Shown one piece after another: positions 9,761-19,311 of a DNA stretch of 64,000 bases. Position 1 is the first letter of the stretch. Each line of letters starts with the position of its first letter. A program made the position numbers and the translations under genes. The notes beneath the pieces were generated by a model. It had not been told where the DNA came from. It did not search any database and saw only the letters and a list, made by a program, of their open reading frames with translations. This DNA comes from Sinorhizobium psoraleae (lineage in GTDB: Bacteria; Pseudomonadota; Alphaproteobacteria; Rhizobiales; Rhizobiaceae), in the NCBI RefSeq assembly GCF_013283645.1, contig NZ_JABEKV010000002.1:875798-939797 (forward strand), in the 5' to 3' direction.

Positions 9761-10810
9761 ATGGATCGCATCGCATTGGAAACGACTCTTACAAAAACAA
9801 AGACCGCCGCGAGAAGACATCCCGTCGGTCAAGGGGTGCTTCGCGTCGGGTTCATTCTTGCACGGAGCTTTACGCTCAGCGCCTTTTCCCTGTTCGCTGA
9901 TGCCTTGAGATTGGGAAGCGATGTCGAGGACAAGTCGGGGCGCGTGAACTGCGACTGGGAGGTGCTCGGCAGCACGAGAAACTTCGTTATGTCCAGTTGC
10001 GGCATACAGGTGGCGCCCACGGCGTCGCTTCGCCCGCCGACGGAATTCAGCTACATCGCCGTCGTCGGCGGTCGGCTCAATGTGGAAGAACCGATCGATC
10101 GGGAAACGGTCAACTACCTTCACCAGGCCGTACGCGCGGGTGTACCGATCATCGGCGTGTGCACGGGAAGCTTCATCCTGGCCGAGGCGGGTGTGCTGGA
10201 TGGACATGCCGCCTGCGTCAGCTGGCTCCATCACAATGAATTCCGATCGCGCTTCCCCGAAATCAATGTCACATCCAAGCGTATTTTCGTCGAGGACGGC
10301 AATGTGATCACCTGCGCCGGCGGCAGCAGCGTGGCCGACCTCGCCACCTACCTGATCCGCAGACATGTCGGCGAGGAGGCAGAGCGCAATGCGCTCGAAA
10401 TCATGCAGATCACGCGCCGCAGAGACGCCACCGAAATGCAGACGCGCAATCCGCTCGGCGCGGTCACCGTGCAGGACAGACGGATCAGTCTCGCGCTGAT
10501 GGTGATGGAACAGCATCTCGAGGACATCATCGGCATAGACGACGTGGCGAACGCGCTCGGCATATCGCGCAGGCAACTCGAACGCCTGTTTCAGAACGAG
10601 TTGGGCGCCACCCCGGTTTCAGTCTATCTCAAGCTTCGCCTCGATGCGGCGATGCGACTGGTTGCATCCACCGAAAAGCCCTTGATCGACATTGCCTTGG
10701 AAACCGGCTTTGAAAACGTGTCTCACTTCATCCGGAAATTCAGGGAGGCGTTTTCTCTCACCCCTGGCGCGGCGCGCAAGCAGCTTGCAGCGGCGGCGCC
10801 CCGCCACTGA
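9761..10810 (+). CDS. GATase1-like / AraC-family transcriptional regulator
   Basis: 349 residues from the ATG at 9761. Residues ~25-200 form a DJ-1/PfpI-like domain with the conserved nucleophile-elbow cysteine in GVCTGSFILAEAGVLDG. Residues ~240-340 carry two AraC helix-turn-helix motifs (IDDVANALGISRRQLERLF and PLIDIALETGFENVSHFIRKF). This is the GlxA/GbdR/ArgR-like class that often activates catabolism of choline derivatives, carnitine or arginine. No adjacent catabolic operon is visible, so the regulon is unknown. The start is uncertain; upstream in-frame codons to 9710 exist. Confidence 0.85.
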   Translation: MDRIALETTLTKTKTAARRHPVGQGVLRVGFILARSFTLSAFSLFADALRLGSDVEDKSGRVNCDWEVLGSTRNFVMSSCGIQVAPTASLRPPTEFSYIAVVGGRLNVEEPIDRETVNYLHQAVRAGVPIIGVCTGSFILAEAGVLDGHAACVSWLHHNEFRSRFPEINVTSKRIFVEDGNVITCAGGSSVADLATYLIRRHVGEEAERNALEIMQITRRRDATEMQTRNPLGAVTVQDRRISLALMVMEQHLEDIIGIDDVANALGISRRQLERLFQNELGATPVSVYLKLRLDAAMRLVASTEKPLIDIALETGFENVSHFIRKFREAFSLTPGAARKQLAAAAPRH

Positions 10811-10827
10811 CGCCTGAGAATTGCCTT

Positions 10828-10921
10828 AGATCATTGCACCGTTTCATCAGTGCAATGATCTGACACTTTTGAAACTACGCAATTCCGGACGGAAAACCGC
10901 TACACACTTTTCCTGGAATTG
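10828..10921. repeat. two-hairpin intergenic repeat
   Basis: Hairpin A has perfect 12-bp arms at 10828-10839 and 10850-10861 (AGATCATTGCAC/GTGCAATGATCT). Hairpin B has 7-bp arms at 10880-10886 and 10915-10921 around the core GGAAAACCGCTACACACTTT. The same two hairpins in reverse order and strand occur at 55897-55995. The element lies between converging genes and may double as a terminator. Confidence 0.65.
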
Positions 10922-10923
10922 GC

Positions 10924-11151
10924 CTAGCCGAAAAGCAAAAGGACGGCACCGATTGCCATCAGAGCCATACCGGGCCAGTTCCGCGCCAAGCCGAGAAAGC
11001 CTAAGCCCTGCCGCGCGGGCTCCAGTGTCGGTCCGGTTCCGCTCTGTGTAGCGCGCGACGGACCGCTCAGGCGCCGGCGGCCGAGTGCCTCCCGCACCAT
11101 GAGAAGCAAGCCGCAGACAATCAGAAACACGCCGACCAGAACTGTCCACAC
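10924..11151 (-). CDS. small two-helix membrane protein (75 aa)
   Basis: 75 residues from a GTG start at 11151, with GGAGGAG six bases upstream, which decides the start. An N-terminal membrane helix (VLVGVFLIVCGLLLMV) and a C-terminal one (GMALMAIGAVLLLF) flank a basic, proline- and glycine-containing middle. The family is unknown to me. It is flanked by repeats and small genes. Confidence 0.6.
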   Translation of the reverse strand: MWTVLVGVFLIVCGLLLMVREALGRRRLSGPSRATQSGTGPTLEPARQGLGFLGLARNWPGMALMAIGAVLLLFG

Positions 11152-11302
11152 GTGGGTCTCCTCCGGCGTTCCTCACGCTACAGCGCCGGGCGTCGCGATC
11201 AGACGCGAAAGGTCGCTATAGCATTTGGAAATTTCAGCATGAATCCTTAAACCGGTTCCGATTTAAGCAATCGTGCTCGTATTTGCGCCCCAGATTTACC
11301 GG

Positions 11303-11491
11303 TCAGCGGACGCGGCTGTGATGCCGAATGATGTTCATCTGCAGTTCGTGACTTGATGCATACCTGCCGAGCACTTTGATCAAGCGCTTTTCCTCGGATT
11401 TCTGTATGCCGGTACGCCTGCAATATTCCGCGACGTCCCAAACATGCTTGGCACGAAACTTATCGAGCGTTCTCATATCGGCATGTGTCAT
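11303..11491 (-). CDS. small basic hypothetical protein (62 aa)
   Basis: 62 residues from the ATG at 11491, preceded by GGGAGGG. The open frame to 11659 lacks a ribosome site. The protein is basic and helical (KFRAKHVWDVAEYCRRTGIQ, EEKRLIKVLGRYAS), with no membrane segment. The helical KSEEKRLIKVLG part could bind nucleic acid or a partner protein, but I recognise no domain. tRNA-Phe lies upstream on the same strand. Confidence 0.55.
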   Translation of the reverse strand: MTHADMRTLDKFRAKHVWDVAEYCRRTGIQKSEEKRLIKVLGRYASSHELQMNIIRHHSRVR

Positions 11492-11682
11492 CCTGCGCCC
11501 TCCCGGAGTTCCTTGAAAGAACGCCGGCGGCGAGGTTTGGTTCCACTTTGCAGGGAAACTTGTGTCGATGCAGCAGGAGACCGAACGTCGGGAAACTGAG
11601 CGGCCGTTGTGCGGAAGCGAAGGCAGCGGAACACCACAGCTTACGCGCTGAAAATTCAAGGCGGGAAATCGTTATTGGAGAA

Positions 11683-11758
11683 TGGTGCCCGGAGGCGGAT
11701 TTGAACCACCGACACGCGGATTTTCAATCCGCTGCTCTACCAACTGAGCTATCCGGGC
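11683..11758 (-). tRNA. tRNA-Phe (GAA)
   Basis: On the minus strand the sequence folds as a full cloverleaf. The acceptor is GCCCGGA paired with TCCGGGC, the D-arm contains AGCTCAGTTGGTAGAGC, the anticodon loop TTGAAAA carries GAA, and the T-loop is GGTTCAAATCC. The 3' CCA is encoded (11685-11683). Confidence 0.97.
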
Positions 11759-11995
11759 ATCCTGCCTTGACGGCAGCGGCTCCTCTCAGAGCCATCGGGG
11801 CGATGTGTTCGCCCCGGAAGCGAGCGGGGTTATAACATCTTGTTCGGCCGTGTCCAGCGCCAAATGACTCTTTTTTGAAAGGAAATTGGCGCGCAGTGGA
11901 AAAGGCCGAAAAGTTGAGGCTATTCAGCAGGATCGCGCCGGGACAGCAACGATTTCGGCGGCTCCAAGCAGGAATCCCCAGGTCCGGCTTCTACG

Positions 11996-12085
11996 GCATG
12001 TTTCCTTGAATCGTAGCCGATTCAAGGAAAAAACATGCAGCAATTCAAAATGCTACAGCGCCTGATTAGACGCGCGGCGTTGGAG
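11996..12085 (-). repeat. dispersed two-hairpin repeat, copy 1
   Basis: Hairpin GCATGTTTCCTTGAATCG with near-perfect return arm (11996-12038), then CAGCAATTCAAAATGCTACAGCG and a weak second stem. It is the same unit, on the minus strand, as the copies at 16270, 23681, 39106, 50263, 53251 and 60695. It occupies most of the ~320-bp gene-free gap between tRNA-Phe and yacG, in which I see nothing else. Confidence 0.7.
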
Positions 12086-12142
12086 TGCGGATATGCGTGA
12101 TGCAGCGGAAAGCGACGCAGCGAGCGGACGCGCCAGGAGGCG

Positions 12143-12352
12143 TTACTGATCCTCGTCGTCGGCCTTCGACTCGTCATCGGCGACAGGGATCGCATAGGAA
12201 CCGGAAAGCCAGCGATTGAGGTCTACGTTGCGGCAGCGCTCGGAACAGAACGGATAGTGCTCGCGCACGGACGGGCGGCCGCACTCCGGGCAAGGTCGCG
12301 TCGCGCGCAGGGGTTCGACATTCGAACCGCTCTTTTTGCCTTCATCGCTCAA
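12143..12352 (-). CDS. yacG: YacG-type zinc-binding DNA gyrase inhibitor
   Basis: 69 residues with the family's four-cysteine zinc site: CPEC followed by FCSERC (C-x2-C, then C-x3-C), and then VDLNRWLSGSYAIP, the signature helix. The acidic tail (DDESKADDEDQ) is typical. In E. coli YacG binds GyrB and inhibits gyrase. It lies immediately after maf on the same strand, the common alphaproteobacterial arrangement. Confidence 0.9.
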   Translation of the reverse strand: MSDEGKKSGSNVEPLRATRPCPECGRPSVREHYPFCSERCRNVDLNRWLSGSYAIPVADDESKADDEDQ

Positions 12353-12358
12353 TTCTCT

Positions 12359-12979
12359 TCAGCCTTCCAGCCAACGATTATGGACGTCATATCCTTCACC
12401 GATGAGAAGATTGACGGTTTCGTAGAGCGGCAAGCCTACCACATTGGTGTAGGAACCGACGAGCTTGACGACGAAACTGCCGGCAATACCCTGGATACCA
12501 TAGCCGCCCGCCTTGCCGCGCCACTGACCGGAGGCGAGATAGCTTTCGATATCCTGGCCGGAAAGACGCTTGAAGCGCACCTTCGTATCAATGACTTTCT
12601 GGCGGAAGGTGCGGTCGGGGGTGACGAGACAGATGCCGGTATAGACGCGATGACTGCGCCCGGACAGGAGATGCAGCGCGCTCGACGCCTCGCTGACCAG
12701 CTCCGGCTTCGGGACAATGCGGCGGCCGACGCAGACGACGGTGTCGGCGGCGAGAATATAGCTGCCGTCCCAGCCGGGTTCGCCCTTGATCGCCGCCAAC
12801 GCCGCTTTCGCCTTCTCGGCTGACAGGCGCCGCGCCAATGAACGGGGATGTTCCGCGCGCTTCGGCGTCTCATCGAGGTCCATCGGCAACAGCCGCGCAG
12901 GTTCGATGCCCGCCTGCGCCAGAAGCTCCACGCGACGCGGCGATCCGGATGCCAGTATCAGTTTTTGGGTCACTGCCAT
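12359..12979 (-). CDS. maf: Maf-family nucleotide pyrophosphatase
   Basis: 206 residues beginning [20 protein letters not shown], the Maf phosphate-binding signature. It also has the RRLSAEKA motif, the metal-site segment YILAADTVV and a conserved [12 protein letters not shown] block. Maf proteins hydrolyse non-canonical or canonical NTPs to monophosphates and have been linked to septum control. It sits between infA and yacG, as in related genomes. Confidence 0.92.
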   Translation of the reverse strand: MAVTQKLILASGSPRRVELLAQAGIEPARLLPMDLDETPKRAEHPRSLARRLSAEKAKAALAAIKGEPGWDGSYILAADTVVCVGRRIVPKPELVSEASSALHLLSGRSHRVYTGICLVTPDRTFRQKVIDTKVRFKRLSGQDIESYLASGQWRGKAGGYGIQGIAGSFVVKLVGSYTNVVGLPLYETVNLLIGEGYDVHNRWLEG

Positions 12980-13031
12980 CGAAGCGAGCCGTTATTTCCC
13001 GGGGTTGTAAGCGCTGCCGTCGCCGGGGGGC

Positions 13032-13250
13032 CTACTTGAAGCGGTAGGTGATGCGGCCCTTCGTCAGATCGTAGGGGGTCATTTCGACGAGCACCTTGTC
13101 GCCGGCGAGAACGCGAATGCGGTTCTTGCGCATGCGGCCCGCCGTATGAGCGATAATCTCATGCTCGTTTTCGAGCTTCACACGAAAGGTCGCGTTGGGA
13201 AGCAATTCGGTGACCACGCCCGGAAATTCGAGGACTTCTTCTTTCGCCAT
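13032..13250 (-). CDS. infA: translation initiation factor IF-1
   Basis: 72 residues from the ATG at 13250 ([13 protein letters not shown]), the invariant IF-1 length and S1/OB-fold pattern: [21 protein letters not shown], the basic [16 protein letters not shown] and [11 protein letters not shown]. The open frame extends to 13295, but homologues all start at MAKE. It is essential for 30S initiation complex formation. Confidence 0.97.
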   Translation of the reverse strand: MAKEEVLEFPGVVTELLPNATFRVKLENEHEIIAHTAGRMRKNRIRVLAGDKVLVEMTPYDLTKGRITYRFK

Positions 13251-13441
13251 GCAGGATTGTTCTTTCTCGTGTTCATTCGCGGATGCGCCACGCATCTTCG
13301 AAAAATTTGCCGGAAACTACACAATCGGCGAGGGTTTGTGAACCGCTTAGATCCGGCTTTTTCTGCAATTGTGCGGCATGCATCTCTAATCGGCATCATT
13401 GCGTTCGCCGCTTGGAACAAACGGGCAGTATCTTGGACGGA

Positions 13442-13912
13442 TCAGGCTTCCTTGCGGCGCACCTGCTCGGCAGCCAAGCGGCTGGTGATCAGGGCCGCCA
13501 GATGATCGCGAACAGCACGATAGGCCGCAACGATCTGCTCCCGCGTTCCCGTCGCAACCGTCGGATCCGGCGTCGGCCAGTAGACGACATCGACCGCCAT
13601 GGACCGGGTCAATTCAAGCGCCACGTGATGAGCTTCCGGCGCAAGCGTCACGATGATGTCGAAGTAATCGTCCTCGAGTTCATCGAGGGTGCGCGGCTGA
13701 TGGCGACCGATCGTCAGCCCGACTTCAGCGAGAACCACATCGACGAAGGGATCCCGCTCGCCTTGCCGCACGCCGGCGGATGCAACATAAGTCCCTTTCG
13801 GCAGCGCTGCCTTGGCGAGCGCTTCCGCCATTGGCGAGCGGATGGCGTTCATGCCGCACATGAAGAGTATCGAGCGGGGCGTCTTCGATTGCGGCAAGGC
13901 GGTACCGGTCAT
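13442..13912 (-). CDS. low-molecular-weight phosphotyrosine phosphatase-like protein
   Basis: 156 residues from the ATG at 13912. The N-terminal P-loop ILFMCGMNAIRSPMAEA has the C-x5-R-S catalytic signature of LMW-PTP/arsenate-reductase folds. The general acid is probably the Asp in YWPTPDPT. It lies 10 bases after the UPF0262 gene in the hisD-infA block. An in-frame start at 13945 overlapping that gene is possible. Substrate unknown; in this context it is usually annotated as protein-tyrosine phosphatase. Confidence 0.85.
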   Translation of the reverse strand: MTGTALPQSKTPRSILFMCGMNAIRSPMAEALAKAALPKGTYVASAGVRQGERDPFVDVVLAEVGLTIGRHQPRTLDELEDDYFDIIVTLAPEAHHVALELTRSMAVDVVYWPTPDPTVATGTREQIVAAYRAVRDHLAALITSRLAAEQVRRKEA

Positions 13913-13922
13913 ATCGCCCCCG

Positions 13923-14399
13923 TCAACCACGCCAATAGAGCACACAGACCAATGTGAAGAGTCGCCGCGCCGTGTCGAAATCCAGCCTGATCTTGCCGGA
14001 CAGGCGATCCATCAGCGTCTGCGACCCTTCGTTGTGGATGCCGCGGCGGCCCATGTCTATCGCTTCGATCTGGCTCGGCGTCGCCGAGCGGATCGCTGCG
14101 TAATAGCTTTCGCAAATCATGAAATAGTCCTTCACGATTCGCCGAAACGGCGTCAGCGACAGGATATGCGTGGCGACATCCTCTCCGCCATCCGTAGAAA
14201 TCGCAAAGACGAGTTTCGAGTCCATCAGCGACAGGTTCAGCCGATAGGGACCACCGGGATGGCCGACGGGCTCGAAGAGATTTTCCTCGAGCAGGTCGAA
14301 GATCGCAACCGCACGCTCGTGCTCCACGTCCGGCGTCGAGCGGCCGATCGTCTCGTCCAGCACGACATCGCAGAGACGCAGGTTGCGATCTGCTTTCAT
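13923..14399 (-). CDS. UPF0262 family protein
   Basis: 158 residues matching the rhizobial UPF0262 family in length and position. Its motifs are [23 protein letters not shown], the central [21 protein letters not shown] and [16 protein letters not shown]. The function is unknown. Its ATG overlaps the hisD stop by 4 bases (14396-14399), so it is translationally coupled to hisD. Confidence 0.88.
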   Translation of the reverse strand: MKADRNLRLCDVVLDETIGRSTPDVEHERAVAIFDLLEENLFEPVGHPGGPYRLNLSLMDSKLVFAISTDGGEDVATHILSLTPFRRIVKDYFMICESYYAAIRSATPSQIEAIDMGRRGIHNEGSQTLMDRLSGKIRLDFDTARRLFTLVCVLYWRG

Positions 14400-15700
14400 C
14401 CCTCGCCCCCAAGATTGAGGCGGATGGCGACGGATCGGGCATGGGCCTCGAGCCCTTCCGATCGCGCGAGCGCAATGGCTGCGGGACCGAGGGCGCGCAA
14501 CTGATCCGCACCAAGCCGCAAGATCGAGGTGCGCTTCATGTAGTCAAGCACGCCGAGACCGGAAGAAAAGCGCGCCGAGCGCGCCGTCGGCAGCACATGG
14601 TTGGAGCCGCCGACATAGTCGCCGATGACCTCCGGCGTGTGGCGGCCGATGAAGATGGCACCGGCGTTGCGGATCTTCGGAACCATCGCGTCCGCATCCA
14701 CCATCGCCAACTCCAGGTGCTCGGCGGCGATACGGTTGGCAAGCGGCACTGCCTTATCAAGGTCCGGAACCTCTATGATGGCGCCGAAATCACGCCAGCT
14801 TGCGGCCGCGGTTTCGGCGCGCGGCAACGTCTTCAACTGCCGCTCGACCGCGGCTTCCACCGCAGCCCCGAAGGCCGCATCATCGGTAATCAGGATTGCC
14901 TGCGCCCCGGCATCGTGCTCGGCCTGCGCCAGGAGATCGGCCGCGATCCAGTCGGGGTCATTGCCGCCATCGGCGATCACCAGCACTTCCGAGGGGCCGG
15001 CGATCATGTCGATGCCGACAGTGCCGAAGACCTGCCGCTTGGCGGCCGCGACGTAGGCGTTGCCCGGACCGACGATCTTCGCCACCGGCGCGATGGTCTC
15101 GGTCCCGTAAGCAAGGGCTGCGACGGCCTGGGCGCCGCCGACGCGATAGATTTCCTCGACGCCGGCGAGACGCGCGGCCGCGAGCACCGCCGGGTTGATC
15201 GCGCCGCCGCTTGCGGGCACGACCATGACGATGCGTGGCACGCCGGCCACCTTGGCAGGCAGCGCATTCATGAGAACCGAACTCGGATAGCTTGCCGTGC
15301 CGCCCGGCACGTACAGCCCAACCGCGTCGATCGCCGTCCAGCGCGATCCGAGCCCGACGCCCATCCCATCCTCGTAGATATCGTCCTTCGGCAATTGCCT
15401 GCGGTGATGCGACTCGATCCGGGTCGCGGCAATCTTGAGGGCGCCGAGAACCTCCGGCGCGACTGCGTCGATCGCCGCATCGATCTCGGCCGGGCTGACG
15501 GCCATGGCAGTCGTGCCGAAATCGATGCCATCGAAGCGAGCCGAGTATTCGGCCAGCGCCGCATCGCCCCGCGCGCGAACATCATCGATAATCGCGCGCA
15601 CGGCAGCATTGACGTCTTCCGAAACTTCCCGCTTGGTTGTCAAAAACGCGGCAAATGCCTGTTCGAAGCCGCTGTCGAGATAGTTCAGCCTGATTGCCAA
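14396..15700 (-). CDS. hisD: histidinol dehydrogenase
   Basis: 434 residues, the full length of the family. Signature regions are [21 protein letters not shown], the [12 protein letters not shown] stretch, [10 protein letters not shown], the [12 protein letters not shown] zinc-binding region and the catalytic AAEHLEL (Glu-His pair). It catalyses the last two steps of histidine synthesis, L-histidinol to L-histidine with two NAD+. The rest of the his pathway is not here; hisD in this isolated position is normal for Rhizobiales. Confidence 0.96.
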   Translation of the reverse strand: MAIRLNYLDSGFEQAFAAFLTTKREVSEDVNAAVRAIIDDVRARGDAALAEYSARFDGIDFGTTAMAVSPAEIDAAIDAVAPEVLGALKIAATRIESHHRRQLPKDDIYEDGMGVGLGSRWTAIDAVGLYVPGGTASYPSSVLMNALPAKVAGVPRIVMVVPASGGAINPAVLAAARLAGVEEIYRVGGAQAVAALAYGTETIAPVAKIVGPGNAYVAAAKRQVFGTVGIDMIAGPSEVLVIADGGNDPDWIAADLLAQAEHDAGAQAILITDDAAFGAAVEAAVERQLKTLPRAETAAASWRDFGAIIEVPDLDKAVPLANRIAAEHLELAMVDADAMVPKIRNAGAIFIGRHTPEVIGDYVGGSNHVLPTARSARFSSGLGVLDYMKRTSILRLGADQLRALGPAAIALARSEGLEAHARSVAIRLNLGGEG

Positions 15701-15736
15701 TGCGAGATTTCCTTTTGGTGATGGCCGGTAAGGTGC

Positions 15737-16186
15737 TCAAGCGCCTTCGGGATGCCGGGGCTTGAATGCGGTTTCCCACGCCCCGCCCGTGTCGGCAAGT
15801 TGCGCCTCGATGCATTCCACATCGAGCATGATCGATGCCTCGCCGGCCAGCACCAGTTCGATCGTGCCCTCCGGCCCTTCGTCCTTGACCGAGAAGCGCA
15901 GAGCCAGGAGGTCGAGAACCGCTTCCGCGTCCGCTCGGTCGAAACCAATGGAACGCACGGCGATCACGCGCTTGAACGAGAGCACGGCCCGGCGCCGCTC
16001 GAAGTTACGGCGCTTGCCTTCCGTATTCTCCCAGACGAACCGGTTGATGACCAGGAAGAGCTGCCCGCGACGGGCGTCATAGGAAATGCCCGCCACCTTG
16101 AAGACTGCGTCCTGCACATGCGCGGAAACGACGCCAAGGTCTTCCTCGTCGAGTGCCAGCAGCTTCAGAGCGTCCATGCGAGCCAT
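15737..16186 (-). CDS. DUF2948 family protein
   Basis: About 149 residues beginning MARMDALKLLALDEEDLGVVSA. Also visible are the KRRNFERRRAVLSFKRV block and an acidic C-terminal part, typical of the DUF2948 proteins encoded before hisD in Rhizobiales. No signal or membrane segment. Function unknown. In-frame ATGs at 16204 and 16177 are alternative starts; the frame upstream to 16303 runs through a repeat and is not likely coding. The stop is 36 bp from hisD. Confidence 0.8.
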   Translation of the reverse strand: MARMDALKLLALDEEDLGVVSAHVQDAVFKVAGISYDARRGQLFLVINRFVWENTEGKRRNFERRRAVLSFKRVIAVRSIGFDRADAEAVLDLLALRFSVKDEGPEGTIELVLAGEASIMLDVECIEAQLADTGGAWETAFKPRHPEGA

Positions 16187-16269
16187 CCTGTAATTTCCCG
16201 TCATATTTTGCGCTGCAATCGCAATGGACATAAGACGTTGCGCCCGAAACCGCAACGGTTTCAGGCGCG

Positions 16270-16376
16270 CTACAGAGACCTTTGTGCGTCTTTTCATACG
16301 CACAAAGGTCTCTGTAGTACTTTGAATTACTGCATGTTTTTATCCCTGTCTCGGCTCCGATTGAGGAAACATGCAG
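16270..16376 (+). repeat. dispersed two-hairpin repeat, copy 2 (perfect 20-bp stem)
   Basis: The first hairpin has perfect 20-bp arms (16270-16289 and 16298-16317) with an 8-nt loop. ACTTTGAATTACTGCATG follows, then a decayed second hairpin ending in ACATGCAG. Plus-strand orientation. It lies between murA and the DUF2948 gene. It is the best-preserved example of the first hairpin in the window. Confidence 0.75.
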
Positions 16377-16482
16377 CAGAGCGAGACGAAGAAGCGCGGG
16401 AAGCGGTTTTCCACCCGCGTCCCGCGCCAGTTGCCTGAAATCGACCCCGTCTCATGATCCTGCATAAGACCGCCCGTGAAGG

Positions 16483-17775
16483 TCAGTCGCTGACGCGCTC
16501 GACATGCGCACCGCAACGGGTGAGTTTTGCTTCCAGCCGTTCGAAGCCGCGATCAAGATGATAGACGCGCGAAACCATCGTTTCGCCCTCGGCCGCGAGC
16601 CCGGCGATGACCAGTGAGACGGAGGCACGCAGATCCGTCGCCATCACGGGCGCACCCTTCAACCGGCCAACCCCTTCGATCTTCGCCGTCTGCCCGGAGA
16701 GCGAGATCTTCGCACCGAGCCGTGCCAGTTCCTGCACGTGCATGAATCGGTTTTCGAAGATCGTTTCGGTGATGTGGGAAACACCGCTCGACTTGGTCAT
16801 CAGCCCCATGAACTGGGCCTGCAGGTCGGTCGGGAAGCCCGGGAAAGGATCGGTCACGATGTCCACCGGCTTGATGCCGGCACCGTTGCGAACGACGCGA
16901 ATGCCACTGTTCGTCTGGCTGATCTCCGCACCCGCCCGGCGGATCGCCTCGAGTGCCGTTTCGAGAAGCGAGACGTCGGTATCCTCGAGAATGACGTCGC
17001 CGCCGGTCATCGCGACAGCCATGGCGTAAGTGCCGGTTTCGATGCGGTCAGGCAGCACGCGATGGCGGGCACCGGAAAGCGAGCGCACACCCTCGATGGT
17101 GATCGTGCTCGTGCCCTGTCCGCTGATCTTCGCACCCATGGTGTTGAGGCACTTGGCGAGATCGACGACCTCCGGCTCGCGCGCGGCATTGCCGAGCACC
17201 GTCGTGCCATTGGCAAGCGTCGCGGCCATCATCAATACATGTGTCGCACCGACAGAGACCTTTGGAAAGACATAGCGCGCACCGATCAGCCCGCCTTCGG
17301 GGGCCTTCGCGTTGACATAGCCGCCGTCGATCTCGATATTGGCACCGAGCGCGGCCAATCCCTCGATAAAGAGATCGACAGGTCTGGTGCCAATGGCGCA
17401 GCCGCCCGGCAGGGACACGCGCGCCTTGCCTTCGCGGGCAAGCAGCGGCCCGATGACCCAGAAACTCGCGCGCATCTTCGACACGAGTTCATAGGGTGCG
17501 GTCGTGTCGACAATGTTGCGGCTCGTAAAGTGGATCGTGCGCGCATAGCTTTCGCCCTGGCGCTCGCGTCGGCCGTTGACCGAAATATCGGCGCCATGAT
17601 TGCCGAGGATGCGGATCAGCTGCTCGACATCGGCCAGGTGCGGCACGTTTTCCAGCGTCAGCGTATCGTCGGTGAGCAGCGATGCGATCATCAGCGGCAG
17701 GGCCGCATTCTTGGCGCCGGAAATGGGGATGACCCCACGAAGTTCGTTACCGCCTACAATCCTGATGCGATCCAT
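16483..17775 (-). CDS. murA: UDP-N-acetylglucosamine 1-carboxyvinyltransferase
   Basis: 430 residues, full length. It starts [29 protein letters not shown], with the Lys-Asn substrate motif, and has the active-site loop [14 protein letters not shown], whose cysteine binds PEP and is the fosfomycin target. [17 protein letters not shown] and [16 protein letters not shown] are further family blocks. It transfers enolpyruvate to UDP-GlcNAc, the first committed peptidoglycan step, in the cytoplasm. Confidence 0.97.
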   Translation of the reverse strand: MDRIRIVGGNELRGVIPISGAKNAALPLMIASLLTDDTLTLENVPHLADVEQLIRILGNHGADISVNGRRERQGESYARTIHFTSRNIVDTTAPYELVSKMRASFWVIGPLLAREGKARVSLPGGCAIGTRPVDLFIEGLAALGANIEIDGGYVNAKAPEGGLIGARYVFPKVSVGATHVLMMAATLANGTTVLGNAAREPEVVDLAKCLNTMGAKISGQGTSTITIEGVRSLSGARHRVLPDRIETGTYAMAVAMTGGDVILEDTDVSLLETALEAIRRAGAEISQTNSGIRVVRNGAGIKPVDIVTDPFPGFPTDLQAQFMGLMTKSSGVSHITETIFENRFMHVQELARLGAKISLSGQTAKIEGVGRLKGAPVMATDLRASVSLVIAGLAAEGETMVSRVYHLDRGFERLEAKLTRCGAHVERVSD

Positions 17776-17941
17776 GAGGCCTCTTGAACGGGCTCAAGCC
17801 CGCCTTTCCAAAAATTCAGTGTTGTTTGAAGGCGTCTCTTTATTGGAGATGCCGTGAAATTAGAAGTGCCTTGAATGTGCGGGTCCACGGGAGACAACCA
17901 AGGAATCCCGGAAGAAACCGCGACTATCGTCCCATCCCTCT

Positions 17942-18157
17942 CTAATCGTCCGATTCGTCCGTTTTTGCGGCAGGCAATCCGGACGTCTCGTCGGCCGCGC
18001 CCGCGCGGCGCGCGCGCATCTGCTGCTTGCGGCGCTGGAGATTGTCGCGCAAGTTCTTTGCCAGCCGAGACCGCTTGGCATCTGCCTCGGCGGTGCGCCC
18101 GGCGCCCTTTCCTGGGTTCGGCCCGTGCTGCCTGTCGTCATCGTTCTGCATGGCCAT
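17942..18157 (-). CDS. small highly basic hypothetical protein upstream of murA
   Basis: 71 residues (69 if the second ATG at 18151 is used). The middle is a basic helix (ADAKRSRLAKNLRDNLQRRK) and the rest is Gly/Ala-rich and probably disordered. No known domain is visible. The gene is co-directional with murA, 166 bp upstream. The amphipathic basic helix suggests RNA or ribosome association, but that is a guess. Confidence 0.65.
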   Translation of the reverse strand: MAMQNDDDRQHGPNPGKGAGRTAEADAKRSRLAKNLRDNLQRRKQQMRARRAGAADETSGLPAAKTDESDD

Positions 18158-18306
18158 GCATTAGCGCAAAATCGGGCGCTTCGAAAGCAGCAGCGCGATT
18201 TCCGAGGGATCGGGCCAAAAACTTCGCAATGCGGCTTGCGCTTGCCCCAAAGCTATGGCAATAGGCGCCTCGCTTGATGCGGCTTGTCACGAACCGGCCG
18301 CCGGAT

Positions 18307-18381
18307 GCTGCTATAGCTCAGGGGTAGAGCACTCCCTTGGTAAGGGAGAGGCCGAGAGTTCAAATCTCTCTAGCAGCACCA
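18307..18381 (+). tRNA. tRNA-Thr (GGT)
   Basis: Full cloverleaf: acceptor GCTGCTA with TAGCAGC, D-arm AGCTCAGGGGTAGAGC, anticodon stem CTCCC/GGGAG with loop TTGGTAA (anticodon GGT), T-loop AGTTCAAATCT, and encoded CCA at 18379-18381. It marks the left edge of a small-gene accessory region. Confidence 0.97.
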
Positions 18382-18433
18382 GTTTTCAAGACTTTCAATC
18401 AGTAACTGTGATAACAATCTGTGGCACGGCCCC

Positions 18434-18487
18434 TTAGGATTGTCCCTACAGCCGCTGATTTGTCCGATTGCCCTTTAGATTTGTCCC
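18434..18487. repeat. three phased GAT(T)TGTCC repeats next to tRNA-Thr
   Basis: GATTGTCC (18438-18445), GATTTGTCC (18457-18465) and GATTTGTCC (18478-18486) recur every ~20-21 bp, the outer two preceded by TTAG or TTAGG. Iterated sites spaced by two helix turns are typical of transposase-binding ends or of iterons. No transposase gene is nearby, so this may be a remnant. Confidence 0.4.
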
Positions 18488-18594
18488 GGGCGCGATTTCA
18501 CGCGGGGGCGCTATTGGAAAGCACATGAATTCGGTCAATCGACGGAACTAGGCGATGAGTCCGTCCGATATCGACCCGACAGGCTTTTCGGCCC

Positions 18595-18990
18595 TCAGGA
18601 ATTAGGCCAGCGCCGTCTGGGCTCTTGAACTGCGATTGCAATGCTGTTCGCGTCCCGCTTATCGATGTTGATGACGTGACGGGCCTCGAAAGGCAACTCG
18701 ATGCCGCTCCAGAACTCCTCGTTTTCTTCGATAGCTTCTGGATTGTTGTCCAAGATGCCGAGATAGCCGCCGGGGACACGCTCTCGAACAATCACCCACA
18801 TGCGCTCTACCGAAACAGGTGCTTCCGGATCATCGACGCTAATGCGGAATATCAGCTTGACCAGGTCGCCCGGCTGTAGCCCTTCCCGAGCCTCAAGATC
18901 AGGAATCCAAAACCTCTCTGGTGCTGCGCGATGGTATTCCTCGCCATCGTCTAAGCACCAACCGTCCGTGTCGAAATCAGGTTTTCGCAT
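18595..18990 (-). CDS. hypothetical protein, DUF2314-like (131 aa)
   Basis: 131 residues, acidic and soluble, with no signal. The segment VERMWVIVRERVPGGYLGILDNNPEAI, followed by IELPFEARHVINID, resembles the DUF2314/YegJ-type fold, which carries such a Trp-Val...Gly...Leu-x-Asn-x-Pro core. The assignment is tentative. It is the first gene after tRNA-Thr, on the opposite strand, at the start of a region of small unclassified genes. Confidence 0.6.
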   Translation of the reverse strand: MRKPDFDTDGWCLDDGEEYHRAAPERFWIPDLEAREGLQPGDLVKLIFRISVDDPEAPVSVERMWVIVRERVPGGYLGILDNNPEAIEENEEFWSGIELPFEARHVINIDKRDANSIAIAVQEPRRRWPNS

Positions 18991-19311
18991 GGAGATGAGC
19001 TACCGCATCGGTCGAAGGACTGCAATCCACCGTTGCGGACTACCGCAATCTGCACGATAAAAGCCAACGGGGAGGTGCAACTGTGTTTCGGTTCAAATGT
19101 GCGGTTTGTGATGAGTGGCATGAAGGAACGCCGGGTTTTGGGCCGACGCCCCTGTTTACTACTATTACATTCCAGAAGAGGAGCGAGCCACGCGATGCGA
19201 GCTAACCTCCGACTCTGGACTGCTTTCAGCAGCAGACCGGCACAGATCCGCCATAGCCTGTTCTGCAGGTCCTCATGCGGGCGGGATCAAGCCCGCGCGC
19301 CATCCACACGC

